Assembly (NCBI RefSeq): GCF_015278255.1
Contig: NZ_JADIJC010000001.1
Location: 124,001-188,000, forward strand
Length of the DNA stretch: 64,000 bases
Direction of reading: 5' to 3'
From: Microbacterium hibisci
GTDB taxonomy: Bacteria > Actinomycetota > Actinomycetes > Actinomycetales > Microbacteriaceae
Below, in pieces: positions 51,929 to 61,357 of this stretch; position 1 is the first letter of the stretch, and the number at the start of each line of letters is the position of its first letter. A program made the position numbers and the translations under genes. The notes below the pieces were generated by a model, which worked only from the letters and a program-made list of their open reading frames with translations, did not search any database and was not told where the DNA came from.

Positions 51929-52954
51929 ATGTATCCCCTCCTCTTCCGCACCGTGCTGTCGCGCATGGATCCCGAGACCGCCCACCACGCCGCGATGGTC
52001 GTGATCCGGGTGCTGGGAGTCCGGCCGTTCTCGTGGGCGGCTCGCGCCGTGACGCGTCCGGATCCGGGGCTCGCCACCTCCGCGCTGGGCCTGACGTTCG
52101 CGTCTCCGTTCGGCGTCGCCGCCGGCTTCGACAAGGACGTGAAGGGGGCCTCCGGCCTGCACGCGCTCGGCTTCGGGCACGTCGAGGTCGGGACGGTGAC
52201 GGCGATCCCGCAGGACGGCAATCCGCGGCCCCGGCTGTTCCGCCTGATCCCCGACCGCGCCGTGGTCAACCGCATGGGCTTCAACAACCACGGCGCCGAG
52301 GCCGCTGCGGTGCGCCTGCGCAGGCTGCGCAAGCGCTCGCACCGGACGGTGCTGGGTGTCAACATCGGCAAGAGCCGCGTCGTCGACGTCGCCGACGCGA
52401 CCGCCGACTACGTGCGCAGCGCGACGCTGCTCGCCCCCCTCGCCGACTACCTCGTGGTCAACGTGTCGTCGCCGAACACCCCCGGCCTGCGCGGCCTGCA
52501 GGCGGTCGAGACGCTGCGACCCCTCCTCGAAGCCGTGCGCGACGCGGCCGGCGACACCCCGCTGCTGGTGAAGATCGCCCCGGATCTGCCCGACGACGAG
52601 ATCGTCGCGATCGCCCGTCTGGCGGTCGACACCGGGCTCGCCGGCATCATCGGCACCAACACGACGATCTCCCGCGAGGGCCTCGTGACGGATGCCGCCA
52701 CCGTCGCCGCCGCGGGGGACGGCGGACTCTCCGGGGCGCCGTTGAAGGATCGCGCACTGGAGGTGCTGCGGATTCTCCGCGACACGGTGCCCGCCGACTT
52801 CTGCGTGATCTCGGTGGGCGGAGTGGAGACCGCCGCCGACGTGCAGGAGCGGTTGGATGCCGGAGCCACCCTCGTGCAGGGCTACACCGCGTTCCTGTAC
52901 CGCGGGCCGCTCTGGGCGCGCCAGATCAGCCGGGGCCTGGCGAAGCGGGGCTGA
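51929..52954 (+). CDS. pyrD: Dihydroorotate dehydrogenase, class 2 (quinone-dependent)
   Basis: The enzyme oxidises dihydroorotate to orotate in pyrimidine synthesis, passing electrons to quinone at the membrane. The 341 residues include a class 2 N-terminal helical extension (MYPLLFRTVLSRMDPETAHH), FGVAAGFDKDVKG, NRMGFNNHG, VVNVSSPNTPGLRGLQ (with the catalytic Ser) and VKIAPDLPDDEI. The FMN-binding GTNTTISR and SVGGVETAADV are also present. The N-terminal helices and lack of a class 1B partner indicate class 2. Confidence 0.95.
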   Translation: MYPLLFRTVLSRMDPETAHHAAMVVIRVLGVRPFSWAARAVTRPDPGLATSALGLTFASPFGVAAGFDKDVKGASGLHALGFGHVEVGTVTAIPQDGNPRPRLFRLIPDRAVVNRMGFNNHGAEAAAVRLRRLRKRSHRTVLGVNIGKSRVVDVADATADYVRSATLLAPLADYLVVNVSSPNTPGLRGLQAVETLRPLLEAVRDAAGDTPLLVKIAPDLPDDEIVAIARLAVDTGLAGIIGTNTTISREGLVTDAATVAAAGDGGLSGAPLKDRALEVLRILRDTVPADFCVISVGGVETAADVQERLDAGATLVQGYTAFLYRGPLWARQISRGLAKRG

Positions 52955-53048
52955 GGGGGAGCCGCACAGCGCGCCGAGGGCGGAGCGGCCGAGGCGGGCG
53001 TGCGCGGCGCGGCCGAAGCGACCGAGACCGGACCGGACCGGACTGAGC

Positions 53049-53630
53049 TCAGGCCGGCTTCTGGCCGCGCTTGACCTGCGGCTTCGGCAGACGGAGGAAC
53101 CGCATCTGGACGGTGCGCATGGCCGCGTACCAGCCGAGGCCCTTCTCCATCCTGTCGGCGCCGAACTTCTTCTTCACGGCGCGCTTGACCGTGATCGACG
53201 TGAGGACCATGTCGCCGATCACGAAGAAGATGAAGATCCACAGACCCACGAACGCGTAGTACTGGAGCGCGGGGATCGGCAGGAACGTCGCGAGGATCAC
53301 GAGCACCATCGCGGGCATGACCGCCTCGCCGAGGTGCCAGCCGGCGTCGACCCAGTCGCGCGCGAACTTGCGCTGCGGTCCCTGGTCGCGGGCGGGCAGG
53401 TAACGCGGGTCGCCGTTGGCCATGCCTAGGCGGGCCTTCTCGCGCTGCGCGGCGAGGTCGGCCTTTGCGCGGGCCTTCGCCTCCTTGGTGTCGGCGACGA
53501 GGGGGCGCTTGCGCGCGGCCTCCTGCTCGGCGCGGGACGGCGTGGCGCGGCCCTTGCCGACGGGCGTGCCGTTCAGGACGGTGCCCTCGGAGGGGACGTC
53601 GTTCGGCACGGATTCGGAGTTCTTGGCCAC
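53049..53630 (-). CDS. DUF3043 membrane protein
   Basis: The 193-residue protein starts VAKNSESVPND, then a long basic, Lys/Arg/Ala-rich cytoplasmic region (DTKEAKARAKADLAAQREK). DPRYLPARDQGPQRKFARDWVD, two membrane spans (VMPAMVLVILATFLPI and VGLWIFIFFVIGDMV) and a basic tail follow. This matches DUF3043, an actinobacterial family of unknown function. I chose GTG 53630 because AGGATCACCC precedes it; a longer frame to 53663 lacks that signal. It converges on pyrD and is divergent from the M20 gene. Confidence 0.85.
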   Translation of the reverse strand: MAKNSESVPNDVPSEGTVLNGTPVGKGRATPSRAEQEAARKRPLVADTKEAKARAKADLAAQREKARLGMANGDPRYLPARDQGPQRKFARDWVDAGWHLGEAVMPAMVLVILATFLPIPALQYYAFVGLWIFIFFVIGDMVLTSITVKRAVKKKFGADRMEKGLGWYAAMRTVQMRFLRLPKPQVKRGQKPA

Positions 53631-53664
53631 GGGTGATCCTCGATACGCAGAGAAGGGGTGCACT

Positions 53665-53670
53665 TAAGAT
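53665..53670 (+). promoter_or_regulatory. -10 box of a leaderless M20-peptidase transcript
   Basis: TAAGAT is followed by 7 nt (TACCCGC) and ATG. Confidence 0.55.
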
Positions 53671-53677
53671 TACCCGC

Positions 53678-55078
53678 ATGACCTCAGAGCTTTCTCGCCA
53701 GGATGCCGTGCGCGATGCCGCGGCCACCGGCATCCCCTCCGCCCTTGCCGACCTCGGCAATCTGGTGCGCATCCCTTCCGTCGCCTTTCCGGGATTCGAC
53801 GCCGCTCAGGTGCAGCGCAGCGCGGAGGCGGTGGCGGCACTCGTGGGCGAGACGGGCCTGTTCGAGACCGTCGAGATCAAGACGGCGGTCGTGCCCGAGA
53901 CGGGGGAGCAGGGCAACCCCGCCGTGCTCGCCACCCGTCGCGCCCGCAACGGGCGGCCGACGATCCTGCTGTACGCGCACCACGACGTGCAGCCCGTCGG
54001 CGACGAGTCGCTGTGGGAGTCGTCTCCCTTCGAACCCACGGTCCGCGGTGGCCGCCTGTACGGCCGCGGCGCCGCGGACGACAAGGCCGGCGTCATGGCG
54101 CACCTCGCCGCGCTGCGCGCGCTCAAGGAGGCCGTCGGCGAGGACTTCGATCTCGGCGTGGTGCTGTTCTTCGAGGGCGAGGAGGAAGCCGGGTCGCGCT
54201 CGTTCGCGCAGTTCCTGTCCGACAACGCCGACGCCCTGCGCTCCGACGTCATCGTCGTCGCCGACTCCGGCAACTGGGATGACAAGACGCCGGCTCTGAC
54301 GGTGTCGCTGCGTGGCAACACGCGCTTCACGATGCGCGTGCGCACGCTCGAGCACGCCTCCCACTCCGGGATGTTCGGGGGAGCGGTGCCCGACGCGATG
54401 ATGGCGACGGTCAAGCTGCTGTCGACGCTGTGGGACGACACGGGTGCGGTCGCGGTGGCGGGGCTCACGGAGCGGGATGCCGAGACTCCGGACTACACCG
54501 AGGAGACCCTGCGCGACGAGGCCGGGCTCCCGGCGGGCGTCTCGCCGATCGGCCGGGGAACGATCCTCAGCCGCATCTGGAACAAGCCCTCGATCACGGT
54601 CACGGGCATCGACGCGCCGAGCGTCGTCAACGCGTCGAACACGCTGAGTCCCGAGATCGCCGTGGTGATCAGCGCCCGCGTCGCACCCGGCCAGACCGCC
54701 CGAGAGGCCTATGCGGCGATCGAGGCCCACCTGCGCGACCACGCGCCGTTCGGGGCCCAGCTCGAGTTCAGCGACCACGACTTCGGTGACGGGTTCCTGG
54801 TCGACACATCCGGCTGGGCGGTGGCGGCGGCGCGCGAGGCGCTCCACGAGGGGTACGGCGTCGAGTCCGTCGACATCGGCGTCGGCGGCTCCATCCCCTT
54901 CATCGCCGACCTCGTGCGAGAGTTCCCCGGCGCGCAGATCCTCGTGACCGGCGTCGAGGACCCGCACGCGAAGGCGCACAGCCCGAACGAGTCGCTCCAC
55001 CTCGAGACGTTCCGCAACGCCGTCGCGGCCGAGGCGCTCCTGCTGGAGAAGCTCGACCGGCGCGCCGCGCAGGCATAG
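53678..55078 (+). CDS. M20-family dipeptidase/carboxypeptidase
   Basis: This zinc-dependent hydrolase has 466 residues and the M20 metal sites: YAHHDVQPVG (His-Asp), GRGAADDKAG (bridging Asp), FFEGEEEAGS (catalytic Glu-Glu) and DSGNW. A dimerisation domain sits in the middle. It resembles dipeptidase-like CNDP-type members. ATG 53678 lies 7 nt after TAAGAT, so the mRNA is probably leaderless. An amidohydrolase acting on N-acyl amino acids is possible, and the substrate is not determined. Confidence 0.9.
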   Translation: MTSELSRQDAVRDAAATGIPSALADLGNLVRIPSVAFPGFDAAQVQRSAEAVAALVGETGLFETVEIKTAVVPETGEQGNPAVLATRRARNGRPTILLYAHHDVQPVGDESLWESSPFEPTVRGGRLYGRGAADDKAGVMAHLAALRALKEAVGEDFDLGVVLFFEGEEEAGSRSFAQFLSDNADALRSDVIVVADSGNWDDKTPALTVSLRGNTRFTMRVRTLEHASHSGMFGGAVPDAMMATVKLLSTLWDDTGAVAVAGLTERDAETPDYTEETLRDEAGLPAGVSPIGRGTILSRIWNKPSITVTGIDAPSVVNASNTLSPEIAVVISARVAPGQTAREAYAAIEAHLRDHAPFGAQLEFSDHDFGDGFLVDTSGWAVAAAREALHEGYGVESVDIGVGGSIPFIADLVREFPGAQILVTGVEDPHAKAHSPNESLHLETFRNAVAAEALLLEKLDRRAAQA

Positions 55079-55136
55079 GCGGAGCCGGGCCCGGCGTGCC
55101 ACGCCGGGCTCGGAGCCTCCTCCCGGCCGGCGCGCG

Positions 55137-55142
55137 TAGAAT
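55137..55142 (+). promoter_or_regulatory. Candidate -10 box of erpA
   Basis: TAGAAT lies in the 140-nt gap after the M20 gene, about 75 nt before the erpA ATG, which has its own GGAGGAG ribosome binding site. Confidence 0.4.
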
Positions 55143-55218
55143 CGAGGCATCCCGCCGCCGGCAGTGGACGTCCGACACCTCGGTCGACGCGACTCGGCGG
55201 CCCGTCCGGAGGAGTGCC

Positions 55219-55584
55219 ATGACCGACACCGCACTGACGACCGAGCCGACCGCGCGCGACCACGGTGTGCTGCTGACCGACGCCGCCGCCGGCAAGGTCA
55301 AGAACCTGCTCGAGCAGGAGGGCCGCGATGACCTGCGGCTGCGCGTCGCCGTGCAGCCGGGTGGCTGCAGCGGCCTGATCTATCAGCTCTACTTCGACGA
55401 GCGGTACCTCGACGGCGACAAGACGGTCGACTTCGACGGCGTCGAGGTGATCGTCGACGACATGAGCGTGCCGTATCTGGACGGCGCGACGATCGACTTC
55501 AAGGACACGATCTCGGAGCAGGGGTTCACGATCGACAACCCCAACGCGGCGGGCTCGTGCGCCTGCGGCGACAGCTTCCACTGA
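55219..55584 (+). CDS. erpA: Iron-sulfur cluster insertion protein (A-type carrier, ErpA/HesB)
   Basis: The 121-residue carrier delivers Fe-S clusters to target proteins. It has the A-type cysteines C50 (PGGCSG), C114 and C116 (GSCACGDSF). ATG 55219 follows GGAGGAG. It lies directly upstream of ctaC but with a hairpin between. The nearby Rieske protein QcrA is an Fe-S client, although no direct link is shown. Confidence 0.93.
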   Translation: MTDTALTTEPTARDHGVLLTDAAAGKVKNLLEQEGRDDLRLRVAVQPGGCSGLIYQLYFDERYLDGDKTVDFDGVEVIVDDMSVPYLDGATIDFKDTISEQGFTIDNPNAAGSCACGDSFH

Positions 55585-55628
55585 GAACGGGCCGCGCTCC
55601 GGTCGGCTAACGATCGGGCCACTTTTCC

Positions 55629-55676
55629 GGCGGGTCCGGTGCGCTTCGAATGGCGCCCGGGCCCGCCGTTTTCTGT
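55629..55676 (+). terminator. Terminator after erpA
   Basis: GGCGGGTCC (55629-55637) pairs with GGGCCCGCC (55659-55667) with one U-G pair, followed by GTTTTCTGTTCC. Confidence 0.75.
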
Positions 55677-55731
55677 TCCTGCGACACGATTCAACCTGGG
55701 GGGATGGCCTGAATCCCCTGGGCGCTTGCCC

Positions 55732-55737
55732 TAGACT
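55732..55737 (+). promoter_or_regulatory. -10 box of the ctaC operon
   Basis: TAGACT lies 35 nt before the ctaC GTG; a GAAAGG ribosome binding site (55761-55766) lies between. The expected mRNA start is near 55744. Confidence 0.5.
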
Positions 55738-55772
55738 GGCGAGAGTCCTGTTCGTGATCGGAAAGGTGCACC

Positions 55773-56675
55773 GTGCCTTCGAAACGCCGTATCCGCTGGG
55801 CCGCTCTTCCCGTTGGGATCGCAGCGGCAGCAGTCCTCGCCGGATGCACCCCGACCGAGCTGCACGGCTTCCTCCCCGGGTTCACCGAAGACGGCCAGCC
55901 GGCCACCAACCACACCGACATGGTCGCCGGCCTGTGGGTCAACTCGTGGATCGTGCTGCTGGTCGTCGGCGTCATCACGTGGGGCCTCATGGGATGGGCG
56001 GCGATCGCCTACCGGCGTCGCAAGGGCCAGATGGGCCTGCCGGTGCAGCTGCGCTACAACATGCCGATCGAGATCTTCTACACGATCGTGCCGCTCATCC
56101 TCGTGATCGGGTTCTTCGCCTTCACGGCGCGCGACCAGACGATCCTCGAGACGCAGTACGGCGACGAGGCGGACGTCGAGATCACCGCGATCGGCAAGCA
56201 GTGGTCGTGGGACTTCCAGTACGACGGCGAGACCGACGACGACACCGTCTGGACCATGGGCGTCCAGGCGCAGACCAACGACCGCGGTGACATCGTGAGC
56301 GAGCTGCCCACGCTGGTGCTCCCGGTCGACCAGAAGGTGCAGATCAAGCTGCAGTCGCGCGACGTGATCCACTCGTTCTGGATCATCGACTTCCTGTACA
56401 AGAAGGACATGTACATCGGCAAGGACAACTTCTGGTCCTTCACGCCGACGCGAGAGGGCACGTACGCCGGCAAGTGCGCCGAGCTGTGCGGCGAGTACCA
56501 CTCGATGATGCTCTTCAACGTGGAGGTCGTCAGCGAGTCCGAGTACGAGGAGTACCTCGGCTCCCTGCGCGACGCCGGTCAGACCGGCGACATCAACGAC
56601 GAATACGACCGACTTCAGAACCTGCCCGGCACGGGCGGTTCGGTGAATGAGAACGTGGAAGAGGTGGACCACTGA
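55773..56675 (+). CDS. ctaC: Cytochrome c oxidase subunit II (CtaC), lipoprotein
   Basis: This subunit accepts electrons at its CuA centre and passes them to subunit I. The 300-residue protein has a lipobox L22-A-G-C25, so it is probably lipidated after LspA cleavage. Two membrane spans (about 50-75 and 95-118) follow, and an extracellular cupredoxin domain. CuA ligands are visible: DVIHSFWI with the first His, and C235[11 protein letters not shown]. The GTG start follows GAAAGG. Its stop overlaps the ctaD start (TGATG), so ctaCDF form an operon. Confidence 0.97.
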   Translation: MPSKRRIRWAALPVGIAAAAVLAGCTPTELHGFLPGFTEDGQPATNHTDMVAGLWVNSWIVLLVVGVITWGLMGWAAIAYRRRKGQMGLPVQLRYNMPIEIFYTIVPLILVIGFFAFTARDQTILETQYGDEADVEITAIGKQWSWDFQYDGETDDDTVWTMGVQAQTNDRGDIVSELPTLVLPVDQKVQIKLQSRDVIHSFWIIDFLYKKDMYIGKDNFWSFTPTREGTYAGKCAELCGEYHSMMLFNVEVVSESEYEEYLGSLRDAGQTGDINDEYDRLQNLPGTGGSVNENVEEVDH

Positions 56676-58438
56676 TGGCGACGACGCTTCCGCTTCAGGA
56701 GACGTCCCAGGGGCGTCCGACCACCCTGCCGCCGCGACAGGCGGCCCTGCTCAGCGCTTCGCGCGTCGAGCAGAAGGGCAACATCATCGTCAAGTGGATC
56801 ACGTCCACCGACCACAAGACGATCGGCTACCTGTACCTGATCTCGTCCGTCATCTTCTTCCTCCTCGGTGGAGTGATGGCGCTGATCATCCGTGCGGAGC
56901 TCTTCGAGCCCGGGATGCAGATCATCCCGACGAAGGAGCAGTACAACCAGCTCTTCACGATGCACGGCACGATCATGCTGCTGATGTTCGCGACCCCGCT
57001 GTTCGCGGGCTTCGCGAACGCGATCCTGCCGCTGCAGATCGGCGCGCCCGACGTCGCCTTCCCGCGTCTGAACGCGTTCGCCTTCTGGCTGTTCCTGTTC
57101 GGCTCCACGATCGCCGTCGCCGGCTTCCTCACCCCGCAGGGTGCGGCCTCGTTCGGCTGGTTCGCGTATCAGCCGCTCGCCAACGCCTCGTTCTCGCCGG
57201 GCGCCGGCGGCAACCTCTGGATGCTCGGCCTCGGTATGAGCGGCTTCGGCACGATCCTCGGCGCGGTGAACTTCATCACGACGATCATCACGATGCGCGC
57301 GCCCGGCATGACCATGTGGCGCATGCCGATCTTCTCGTGGAACACCCTGGTCACCAGCATCCTGATCCTGATGGCCTTCCCGGTGCTCGCCGCCGCGATC
57401 CTGGCCGCCGCGGCGGACCGCGTGCTCGGCGCCCACATCTACGACCCGGCCAACGGCGGCGTCCTGCTGTGGCAGCACCTGTTCTGGTTCTTCGGGCACC
57501 CCGAGGTGTACATCATCGCGCTGCCGTTCTTCGGCATCGTGTCGGAGATCTTCCCGGTCTTCAGCCGCAAGCCGATCTTCGGCTACAAGACGCTCGTGTA
57601 CGCGACCATCGCGATCGCCGCCCTGTCGGTGGCCGTGTGGGCGCACCACATGTACGTCACGGGCGCGGTCCTGCTGCCGTTCTTCGCGCTCATGACGATG
57701 CTCATCGCGGTGCCGACGGGCGTGAAGATCTTCAACTGGATCGGCACGATGTGGCGCGGCTCGGTGACGTTCGAGACGCCGATGGTCTTCGCGCTCGGCT
57801 TCCTCGTGTCGTTCGTGTTCGGCGGGCTCACCGGCGTGATCCTCGCGTCGCCGCCCCTCGACTTCGCACTGTCCGACTCGTACTTCGTCGTGGCGCACTT
57901 CCACTACGTCGTGTTCGGCACCGTCGTGTTCGCGATGTTCGCCGGCTTCTACTTCTGGTGGCCGAAGTGGACCGGGCGGATGCTCAACGAGCGCCTCGGC
58001 TACGTCCACTTCTGGATGCTGTTCATCGGCTTCCACATGACGTTCCTCATCCAGCACTGGCTCGGCGTGGACGGCATGGTGCGCCGCTACGCCGACTACT
58101 CGGAGGCAGACGGCTGGACGTGGCAGAACCAGGTGTCGACGATCGGCGCCATCATCCTGGGCGCCTCGATGATCCCGTTCCTGTTCAACGTCTGGATCAC
58201 CTCGCGCAAGGCTCCCAAGGTCACCGTCAACGACCCGTGGGGCTACGGCGCGTCGCTCGAGTGGGCGACCTCGTGCCCGCCGCCTCGTCACAACTTCACG
58301 TCGATCCCGCGCATCCGCAGCGAGCGGCCCGCGTTCGACCTGAACCACCCCGAGGCAGGCATCCCGGTGGGCGTCGGCCCGGCGAAGGACGCACCCGAAG
58401 CCCCGGTTGCCGATCTCGCCGATGGAGAGGTGAAGTAA
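56675..58438 (+). CDS. ctaD: Cytochrome c oxidase subunit I (CtaD)
   Basis: This 587-residue subunit contains heme a, heme a3 and CuB. It has twelve membrane spans and the metal ligands in [19 protein letters not shown] (CuB His with cross-linked Tyr), WAHHMYVTG and HFHYVVFG. The N-terminal extension (about 40 residues) is polar and typical of actinobacteria. It is coupled to ctaC and directly followed by ctaF. The actinobacterial aa3 oxidase forms a supercomplex with bc1, encoded by the qcr genes at the right edge. Confidence 0.98.
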   Translation: MATTLPLQETSQGRPTTLPPRQAALLSASRVEQKGNIIVKWITSTDHKTIGYLYLISSVIFFLLGGVMALIIRAELFEPGMQIIPTKEQYNQLFTMHGTIMLLMFATPLFAGFANAILPLQIGAPDVAFPRLNAFAFWLFLFGSTIAVAGFLTPQGAASFGWFAYQPLANASFSPGAGGNLWMLGLGMSGFGTILGAVNFITTIITMRAPGMTMWRMPIFSWNTLVTSILILMAFPVLAAAILAAAADRVLGAHIYDPANGGVLLWQHLFWFFGHPEVYIIALPFFGIVSEIFPVFSRKPIFGYKTLVYATIAIAALSVAVWAHHMYVTGAVLLPFFALMTMLIAVPTGVKIFNWIGTMWRGSVTFETPMVFALGFLVSFVFGGLTGVILASPPLDFALSDSYFVVAHFHYVVFGTVVFAMFAGFYFWWPKWTGRMLNERLGYVHFWMLFIGFHMTFLIQHWLGVDGMVRRYADYSEADGWTWQNQVSTIGAIILGASMIPFLFNVWITSRKAPKVTVNDPWGYGASLEWATSCPPPRHNFTSIPRIRSERPAFDLNHPEAGIPVGVGPAKDAPEAPVADLADGEVK

Positions 58439-58873
58439 GTGCGCACGAACACCGGACTCTGGTGGCTTCTGGCCGTCTTCTTCCTCGTGGTGGCGATCCT
58501 CTACACCGGGTGGAACATCGTCGCGCACCCGAGCGTGCCGTGGTACAACGCCATCGAGTGGGTCGGCAGCGTCGCCCTGCTGTTCACCGCTCTCATGGGC
58601 GCCTTGATCGCGTTCTACATCGGCAAGGTGCACAAGGCGCAGGGCGGCGAGCTGCCTGAAGACATCCTCACGTCCGACATCGACGACGGCGACCCCGAGC
58701 TCGGGGAGTTCAGCCCGTGGTCGTGGTGGCCGATCGTCCTGGCCTTCTCTGCCGCGCTGGGCATGATCGGCCTGGCCGTCGGCACCTGGCTCATGCCCAT
58801 CGGCATCGCCGTGTTCGTCGTGGCGATCGTCGGCTGGGTGTACGAGTACTACCGCGGCTACTTCGCCCGCTGA
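58439..58873 (+). CDS. ctaF: Cytochrome c oxidase subunit IV, actinobacterial (CtaF)
   Basis: The 144-residue protein has four hydrophobic spans (WWLLAVFFLVVAILYTGWNIV; VGSVALLFTALMGALIAFYIG; WPIVLAFSAALGMIGLAVG; IGIAVFVVAIVGWVYEYY) and the usual PEDILTSDIDDGDPELGEFSPWSWWP loop. It starts with GTG immediately after the ctaD stop. This small subunit is known in mycobacterial and corynebacterial aa3 oxidase. A perfect hairpin ends the operon. Confidence 0.93.
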   Translation: MRTNTGLWWLLAVFFLVVAILYTGWNIVAHPSVPWYNAIEWVGSVALLFTALMGALIAFYIGKVHKAQGGELPEDILTSDIDDGDPELGEFSPWSWWPIVLAFSAALGMIGLAVGTWLMPIGIAVFVVAIVGWVYEYYRGYFAR

Positions 58874-58915
58874 TCCGGCTTCTGCCGGGCAGCATGGCTT
58901 GCCTGTGACACGAAC

Positions 58916-58944
58916 GGGGCTCCGTCATCGACGGAGCCCCTTTC
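58916..58944 (+). terminator. Terminator of the cta operon
   Basis: GGGGCTCCGTC pairs perfectly with GACGGAGCCCC around an ATC loop, followed by TTTCG. The 219-nt gap 58874-59092 holds nothing else I can identify apart from the next gene's signals. Confidence 0.9.
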
Positions 58945-59092
58945 GCGTCCGCGTGCGGCGGCGGACGTCGACGTCGGACAGCCCCTCGCAACCACCTGGC
59001 GCGTGTCCGAGGATGTCTCCGGCTGACCGAGAGACCGACTGCAACGCTCAGGATTCATCTGGGGGAAACGTGGCGCTGCAAGGATGTACCCC

Positions 59093-59860
59093 GTGACTGA
59101 GATCCTCAAGGTGAGACCTCGCGTGTGGATCGGTTTGGCGATCTACGCCGGATATGTGGCGGTCGTGTTCCTGGTGCAGCGGCTGAGCGGGGTTTCGTAC
59201 ACCGATCTGGGCGAGAGCGGGGGCAATCTGTTCCTTGGCGTCGGACTCTCGCTGATCATCGCCGCGATCCTGCTCGCGATCACGACAACCCTGCTCGGCT
59301 GGTGGCGTCCCGCACTGCACGAGCGGAAGCGCAGCGTCCGGTGGCCGATCATCGCGCCGATTCTCATGGCTGTTGCATTGCTGATCAATCTTGCCGCGAC
59401 CGATTGGGGATCGTACGACGGCGCGTTCTTCGCTGCGTCGATCGTGCTCATCCTCGTCGGCTTCACCGAGGAGCTCACCACTCGCGGGCTGCTGCTCACC
59501 TCGCTGCGCAGCAGGCTGAGCGAGGGTTGGGTGTGGTTCCTCACCACGGCGCTGTTCGCTCTCATGCATCTGATCAATGCCGCGACCGGTCAGGATCTCG
59601 CTTCTACGTTGCAGCAGGTGGGCTTCGCATTCCTCGGCGGCACGATCTTCTACATGTTGCGCAGGACCACCGGCACCCTCATATGGTCCATGGTGTTGCA
59701 CGGCCTGTGGGACTTCTCGGTGTTCGCCGTCGGACATGGCACACCGGGACCCCTCGCAGGCGTCGGGTCGATCGTGTACCTGGCCGCCGGTGTCCTCGCC
59801 CTCGCGACCGTCGTATTCGTCATCCGCGGCGCGGACGAGCGGATCGACGCTCGTGCCTGA
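59093..59860 (+). CDS. CPBP-family intramembrane metalloprotease (first copy)
   Basis: The 255-residue membrane protein has about seven spans and the CPBP (CAAX protease/bacteriocin-processing) motifs: EELTTRG with the Glu-Glu pair, FALMHLIN with a His, and LHGLWDFS with the third His. These are the metal-binding positions of the Abi/CPBP fold. GTG 59093 is favoured over ATG 59084, because AAGGA at 59080-59084 lies 8 nt before it. Codons ending in A or T are more frequent than in neighbours. It is directly followed by a second CPBP gene overlapping its stop. Substrates are unknown; CPBP proteins are often immunity factors or process prenylated or signal peptides. Confidence 0.88.
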   Translation: MTEILKVRPRVWIGLAIYAGYVAVVFLVQRLSGVSYTDLGESGGNLFLGVGLSLIIAAILLAITTTLLGWWRPALHERKRSVRWPIIAPILMAVALLINLAATDWGSYDGAFFAASIVLILVGFTEELTTRGLLLTSLRSRLSEGWVWFLTTALFALMHLINAATGQDLASTLQQVGFAFLGGTIFYMLRRTTGTLIWSMVLHGLWDFSVFAVGHGTPGPLAGVGSIVYLAAGVLALATVVFVIRGADERIDARA

Positions 59861-60698
59861 CGGCGTACCTGTGACGGCCGGGCGTCCACGGAGCGTGTGG
59901 CTCGCGCTCGCGATCGTCGCCCTCTACGTTCTCGTGGCCGCCGGCCTCGGCGACCTGTTGAGTGGACTGGTCAGCGACGACCAGGAGCTTGCGCAGTTCG
60001 CGCTGGGGCATTTCATCCCGCTCGCGATCGCGATCGTCGGGCTGCTGCTGTTCCTGCGCTGGGCGGGGTGGGGCCAGGACGTCTGGCGGGAGCGACCGAC
60101 CCCGACGCTGACTCCACGGCGTTGGTGGCTCGTCTCCATTCCCGTCCTCGTCGTGCTGTTGCCCATGAGTCAGCTGGGGGACATCCCCTGGGGATCGCGC
60201 TCCATCGGCTACATCCTCATCATCGCCGCCGGAACACTCATGGTCGGATTCGGAGAGGAGCTCGTCATCCGCGGCGTCCTGCTGACCGCCGTCCGGGCCC
60301 GACACGGCGAGCTCGTCGCGCTTCTCGCAACGAGCGCAGTGTTCGCGCTCGCGCACATTCCCGGAAGCATCATCGCCGGCGTCCCGATCGCCGCCATCGC
60401 CTTCCAGGTCTCGTTCCTCGCCGCGGCCGGAGCCTCGTACTACTGGGTGCGACGCGTGACCGGGCGGCTCTGGGTGGCCATGCTCGCGCACGCGCTCACC
60501 GACTGGGTTCTTTACCTCGCGTCCGGTGCCGGCACTCCAGCAGCATCGATGCCGCAGGACCACTCCGGAAGTCCAGAACCGTTCCCGGTGACCGTCCAAG
60601 TCCTGCTACTGATCGCGACCACGATCAGCATCATCAGCGTCATCCGGGAAGACCGACGCAACAATCGCGCGGCTGCGGCATCTGCACAGGCGGGCTGA
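59853..60698 (+). CDS. CPBP-family intramembrane metalloprotease (second copy)
   Basis: The 281-residue paralogue has the same motifs: GEELVIRG with the Glu-Glu pair, FALAHIPGSI with a His and AHALTDWVLY with the last His-Asn/Asp position. It has about eight membrane spans and ends in a basic, Arg/Ala-rich tail. Two GTG starts are possible, 59853 and 59871. The first overlaps the end of the previous gene by 8 nt and is preferred because it keeps the usual short cytoplasmic N-terminus. It is probably co-translated with its partner. A 233-nt gap with no recognisable signal follows, up to the rhodanese gene. Confidence 0.85.
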   Translation: MPDGVPVTAGRPRSVWLALAIVALYVLVAAGLGDLLSGLVSDDQELAQFALGHFIPLAIAIVGLLLFLRWAGWGQDVWRERPTPTLTPRRWWLVSIPVLVVLLPMSQLGDIPWGSRSIGYILIIAAGTLMVGFGEELVIRGVLLTAVRARHGELVALLATSAVFALAHIPGSIIAGVPIAAIAFQVSFLAAAGASYYWVRRVTGRLWVAMLAHALTDWVLYLASGAGTPAASMPQDHSGSPEPFPVTVQVLLLIATTISIISVIREDRRNNRAAAASAQAG

Positions 60699-60931
60699 GG
60701 CATGGTTCCTCGGCCGCCGGGGGCCGGGGCGGACGTTCTCTGACGCGCGATTGATGTGTGTGGCGATCATCTACAGGCATCGGTGCGGAATCCCGTGGTC
60801 ACGCCCGGCCAGGCCGGCGCCTCGCCGGTGTCCTGCCACTCCGGTGCCGCAGTGCGCGCCTCACGCGCGCGGGAGTCGGCCTCAGCAGCTCCGCACCGGC
60901 GCCGTGAGCCTGCTCCGGCCGGGGAGAAGTG

Positions 60932-61351
60932 TCAGCCGGCCACCGGCGCGCGTACGACCATCACCTGCGCGTCGAAGACCCGGGGGAGGTCGCCCTCGTC
61001 GTTCTCGGTCGGCTGGCCCTCGCGTACCCAGTACTCGTAGCCGCCGATCATCTCCTTCACGGCGTACCCGAGCTTCGCGAACTCGACCGCGCCCTTCGCG
61101 CCCGCATTGCAGCCCGGGCTCCAGCAGTAGACCACGACCGGCGTGGACGGGTCGATCTCACGCGGAGCACGCTCGGCGATCTCGCGGTACGGCATGTGAA
61201 GAGCGCCGCGGATGCGTCCCTGCGCCCACGCCTCGTCGCCGCGCACGTCGACGAGGACGAACTGCTCACCGGCCTTCTGCGCGGCGTACACGTCGGAGGC
61301 GTCGGTCTCGAGGGAGAGCTTGGCGGAGAAGTAGGAGAGCGCGTCTGTCAT
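60932..61351 (-). CDS. Rhodanese-domain sulfurtransferase
   Basis: The 139-residue single-domain rhodanese has D35-VRG, a typical start of the fold (LVDVRGDEAWAQGRIRGALHMPYREI), and the candidate persulfide cysteine C76 in VVYCWSPGC. It transfers sulfur from donors such as thiosulfate. TAGCGT lies 6 nt before the ATG start at 61351, so the mRNA is probably leaderless. A second Cys (C81) in the active loop is notable, and the natural acceptor is not known. Confidence 0.9.
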   Translation of the reverse strand: MTDALSYFSAKLSLETDASDVYAAQKAGEQFVLVDVRGDEAWAQGRIRGALHMPYREIAERAPREIDPSTPVVVYCWSPGCNAGAKGAVEFAKLGYAVKEMIGGYEYWVREGQPTENDEGDLPRVFDAQVMVVRAPVAG

Positions 61352-61357
61352 GCGTCC

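Noticed and set aside
56615..58633. A 672-codon open frame antisense to ctaD
   Set aside because: ctaD has all heme and CuB ligands; the antisense product is an Asp/Arg/His-rich shadow. The same holds for the plus-strand frame 61627-63396 opposite qcrB.
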